From: Acephala macrosclerotiorum
Taxonomy: Eukaryota > Ascomycota > Leotiomycetes > Helotiales > Mollisiaceae
NCBI GenBank assembly: GCA_014904845.1
Contig: MU119202.1
Location: 744,001 to 808,000, forward strand
Length of the DNA: 64,000 bases
Direction of reading: 5' to 3'
This document shows, piece by piece, positions 61,420-64,000 of the stretch (within the stretch, counting starts at the first letter, position 1; every line of letters begins with the position of its first letter). The translations under genes and the position numbers were made by a program. The notes beneath the pieces were generated by a model, which saw only the letters and a list, made by a program, of their open reading frames with translations, was not told the origin of the DNA and did no database searches.

Positions 61420-62883
61420 ATGGAGTCTTCGCCTCTCCCTCTGGTGAAAGCCTTCCTACCCAAAGTGCCACTTATTGGAAGAACAGCATTTTCTCACACT
61501 TTGGGATTTTCAGAGCACTCGAAGCACTGGGATTTGAAGACAGAATTGATTGTCAATGTACTGCGATCGTTCATTGTCGATTCTCCTCCAACACCCGTTT
61601 CCAGAGTTCAGAAGCTATCTTTGAGAGATCCAGGAGTCAAAGGAAGGATTTGGATCAGCAGATTCACAGCTCCAAAGCCCGATGAAGATGATATTGGACG
61701 AGCCTTGTTCGAGGCAATTGAGGAGTGTGGAGATCCAGGACAGGTGGACAAGGAAATAGGGGAGACGAAAGTGAAGAACTACCAGGAGCCGGAACTTGTT
61801 CCAGTCGAAGCAGAATGGACAGGCTACAGAACAGGAGCAACGAAGCAGTCTGTTGAACTCAAGATATCCGAAGAGCAGAAATACAAGGAGATGATGCGAG
61901 AAGTCACCTCTCCAACCACGATCCTATATTTCCACGGAGGAGCCTACTATCTCATGGACCCAGCAAGCCACAGGCCTACAACCAAGAAGCTCGCCCGCCT
62001 CACAAAAGGCCGCTGCTTCAGCGTTCGCTACCGCCTCGCTCCTCAAAACCCCTTCCCAGCCGCTCTCCTCGACGCACTCGTCTCCTACTTCTCCCTCCTC
62101 TATCCTCCACCAGGTTCCTTCCACCCACCCGTCGCACCCGAACACATCGTCTTCAGTGGCGACTCCGCAGGGGGCAACCTCTCCCTCGTCCTCCTCCAAA
62201 CCCTCCTCTCCCTCCGTCGCCTCAACCGCAAAGTTCACTGGAACGGAGAAGCTCGAGAAGTGCCTTTACCAGCCGCAGTAGCAGTTTGCAGTCCCTGGCT
62301 AGATATAACCCACTCCTCCCCATCCTGCGACACAAACGGCCGCTACGACTACCTCCCCCCATCAACCAAACACCCTGAAGGAATGGAATACCCCCCTTGT
62401 TCTCTCTGGCCCACTTCTCCTCCGCGAAAGAATCTTTACGCTGAAGATGCTGCATTATGCCATCCACTCGTCTCTCCTTTGGTAGCAAAATCCTGGGAGG
62501 GAAGTTGTCCTCTTTATATCCAGACTGGAGAAGAGTTGTTGACAGATGAAGATAAACACGTAGCGATGAAAGCAGCTCAACAGGGTGTGAAGGTAGTCTA
62601 TGAACAGTATGAGACGATGCCGCATTGTTTTGCGATGGTGATTGCGGATTTACCTGCTAGTAGGAAATTTTTTAATAGTTGGGCGGGGTTTATAAATCAG
62701 GCGGTTAAGAATCCTGAGGAGATTAAGACTAAGGGGACGATTGTGGCGCCGAAGACATTGAATGAGAGGGGGGTGGCGGTTTTGGAGTTGAGTAAGTTTA
62801 CGGATGAGGACGTGATGCAGAGGATGAGGGAGAGGGTTAAACAGATGAGTGGGAAGCAGCCGGATCCTATGTCGAAGCTCTGA
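61420..62883 (+). CDS. Alpha/beta hydrolase of the hormone-sensitive-lipase family
   Basis: Intronless, 487 aa. The ATG at 61420 has a good context (CACCAAAATGG). The frame is open further upstream, but the leader there is pyrimidine-rich. Family features: the oxyanion motif HGG in YFHGGAYY (about 172-174), the nucleophile elbow GDSAG (about 247-251, Ser249), the acid region GEELLTDEDKH (Asp near 376-378) and the catalytic His in MPHCFAMV (about 402). An ~80-residue insertion before the HGG motif (residues ~85-165) is Glu/Lys-rich. It should hydrolyse carboxyl esters or short-chain lipids; the substrate is unknown. No signal peptide is seen, so it is probably intracellular. Third positions are C-rich in the middle (about 61970-62400) and turn G-rich after about 62600. 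Confidence 0.9.
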   Translation: MESSPLPLVKAFLPKVPLIGRTAFSHTLGFSEHSKHWDLKTELIVNVLRSFIVDSPPTPVSRVQKLSLRDPGVKGRIWISRFTAPKPDEDDIGRALFEAIEECGDPGQVDKEIGETKVKNYQEPELVPVEAEWTGYRTGATKQSVELKISEEQKYKEMMREVTSPTTILYFHGGAYYLMDPASHRPTTKKLARLTKGRCFSVRYRLAPQNPFPAALLDALVSYFSLLYPPPGSFHPPVAPEHIVFSGDSAGGNLSLVLLQTLLSLRRLNRKVHWNGEAREVPLPAAVAVCSPWLDITHSSPSCDTNGRYDYLPPSTKHPEGMEYPPCSLWPTSPPRKNLYAEDAALCHPLVSPLVAKSWEGSCPLYIQTGEELLTDEDKHVAMKAAQQGVKVVYEQYETMPHCFAMVIADLPASRKFFNSWAGFINQAVKNPEEIKTKGTIVAPKTLNERGVAVLELSKFTDEDVMQRMRERVKQMSGKQPDPMSKL

Positions 62884-63266
62884 GGGGCGTTGGGGTTTGA
62901 TTTAGCAAGGCGCTTTATAGGGCTCGATAGGACGTTTGAGTGTCCTCGGAATACACGACCTAATTTGGTTTTAGTAGACGCGAATCTATTCACAATTCAT
63001 CAAACAATCACACACTCCAAGATATGTCCATCAATTTCTCTATGAGATGCTATATGCAAGTACCAAACGACGACTATTAGTCTAATTCCTCCCATTTCAT
63101 GTATGCATTGCTCGAAACCTATGCTGTGCTTCATAAAAATGCAGAGAACTTATTAAAAAAGTGCCAACCATACTCTGGGCCTCTATCCCAATGGTCTAGT
63201 GAAGAAGAAGAGTCCTATCTAAAGTTTAAGACAGCCGGAACACCATGATATGCGTTTGCGGGGCGC
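62884..63266. other. Convergent 3' regions
   Basis: This lies between the stop codons of the esterase (plus) and HMG-CoA synthase (minus) and holds their 3' untranslated sequence. No gene or structured RNA is recognised. Confidence 0.5.
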
Positions 63267-64000
63267 TTAGGCTTTGACGCTGTATTTGCGGCGGAACATG
63301 TCGTCTACGCTCTCAAGGTAGTAGACACCACTGGCGATGGTTTCGGGATTACCTGATGGAGTGTAGCTTTTTTGCAGATGGGCCTTCTTGCGGAGTTCGC
63401 ACATCTTGGGGATGAAAGTCAGCCTTGTGGTCTCAAAACAGGTATATGGATGGATTTACCTCATCGTAAACTTCTGGTGCAACTGTTCGTCGAGCAGCAA
63501 GTCTCTCCACTAAGTTGACAGTCTTCTTGATAGTCTCGGTTGAGCCAACAACCTTCAACGAGAACAAAGATGCAGCCAAACCACTTCCGTAGCTGAAAAC
63601 ACCTATTCTCTTTCCTTGCAGATTCTCGCTCTCAATGTTGCTCAAGATGCTGACCAGTCCACTGTACACACTTGCGCAATACATGTTTCCGCACATGGTT
63701 GGGGCCGTAGTGCTGGGTTGCACACGTTCGTTGAATCGCTTCTTGGTCAAGCCCATGAAGGTCTTCTCAACAACCTTGTCAGTCAATGACTTTTTGTAAT
63801 CCATATCTCTGAGCTCGGTAGGGACTTCGGCGAATGCTGAAGAGGTGGGATCGACGAGGTAATCGTTGTACAGGAGACGGGCGTAGGACTTGGCGACAAG
63901 CTTGCAGGTAGGGGCGTGGAAGGCCATGTAGTCGAATCTGTCGAGGCCAGTCTTGGGAGCTGCGGCTTCGCCGTTGGTGCCATTGGCGTGTCCATTAGCG
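63267..64000 (-). CDS. ERG13: Hydroxymethylglutaryl-CoA synthase, C-terminal part
   Basis: Partial; the 5' end lies beyond 64000. Visible exons: complement(63460-64000+, 63267-63404), joined by a 55-nt intron. The enzyme condenses acetyl-CoA with acetoacetyl-CoA to HMG-CoA in the mevalonate/ergosterol pathway. Diagnostic text: YMAFHAPTCKLVAKSYARLL, with the active-site His in FHAPTCKLV. It continues with TTAPTMCGNMYCASVYSGLVS and RIGVFSYGSGLAASLFSL, then, after the intron, MCELRKKAHLQKSYTPSG and YYLESVDDMFRRKYSVKA-stop. A lineage-specific insertion (NGHANGTNGEAAAPKTG) precedes FDYMAFH. Confidence 0.96.

Noticed and set aside
1..64000. tRNA, rRNA or riboswitch genes
   Set aside because: I scanned for T-arm-like GGTTCGA sequences; the few hits (for example near 3298 and 31370) have no partner stems at the right distance.

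Overview
The window is nuclear DNA of a filamentous ascomycete (Pezizomycotina; Leotiomycetes is possible but I cannot fix the class). The evidence is protein genes split by 40-60 nt introns with GT...AG ends and CTAAC/CTGAC-like branch sites, fungal families (Zn2Cys6 and bZIP regulators, Gef1-type CLC, Pex14), and AT-rich repeat blocks carrying RIP-like transition mutations.

Layout. 1-7.9 kb is a gene graveyard: a decayed Zn2Cys6 regulator (minus) beside a decayed sulfatase (plus), a minisatellite and a small terminal-inverted-repeat element. 7.9-29.0 kb is ordinary gene space: a bZIP/DUF3425 regulator, ethanolamine kinase (EKI1), a Gef1-like CLC chloride transporter, a C2H2 zinc-finger protein, a SANT-like/ankyrin protein, a broken alpha/beta hydrolase, a mitochondrial NAPE-PLD-like metallo-beta-lactamase (FMP30-like) and an SR splicing factor. 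29.0-37.3 kb is gene-poor. It holds a complete hAT transposon with an 8-bp target duplication (32166-35716) and a perfect 68-bp inverted repeat. 37.3-56.7 kb is an extremely AT-rich, hypermutated Ty3/Gypsy-type element. A less mutated Ty1/Copia element sits inside it (49362-55701) with its own LTRs and 5-bp target duplication. 56.9-64.0 kb returns to core genes: NDC80 (kinetochore) divergent from PEX14 (peroxisomal import), an HSL-type esterase, and the 3' part of HMG-CoA synthase (ERG13).

The intact genes are mostly housekeeping and do not form one pathway: phospholipid synthesis (EKI1) and NAPE-type lipid turnover, chloride/pH homeostasis (CLC), mRNA splicing, chromosome segregation, peroxisome import and sterol synthesis. 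The only functional-looking cluster is the dead regulator/sulfatase pair at the left edge.

The most unusual signals are: (1) the outer LTR element shows strand-biased G-to-A mutation on the plus strand that does not follow the usual CpA/TpG RIP context, seen directly by comparing its two LTRs; (2) a perfect 68-bp hairpin; (3) a 7-nt micro-exon in PEX14; (4) a 442-nt intron plus an intron that overlaps the stop codon in the SR-protein gene; (5) abrupt GC-skew flips inside several coding regions. Gene models were built by eye from splice signals and reading frame. Where I give exon joins, the phases were checked by arithmetic.
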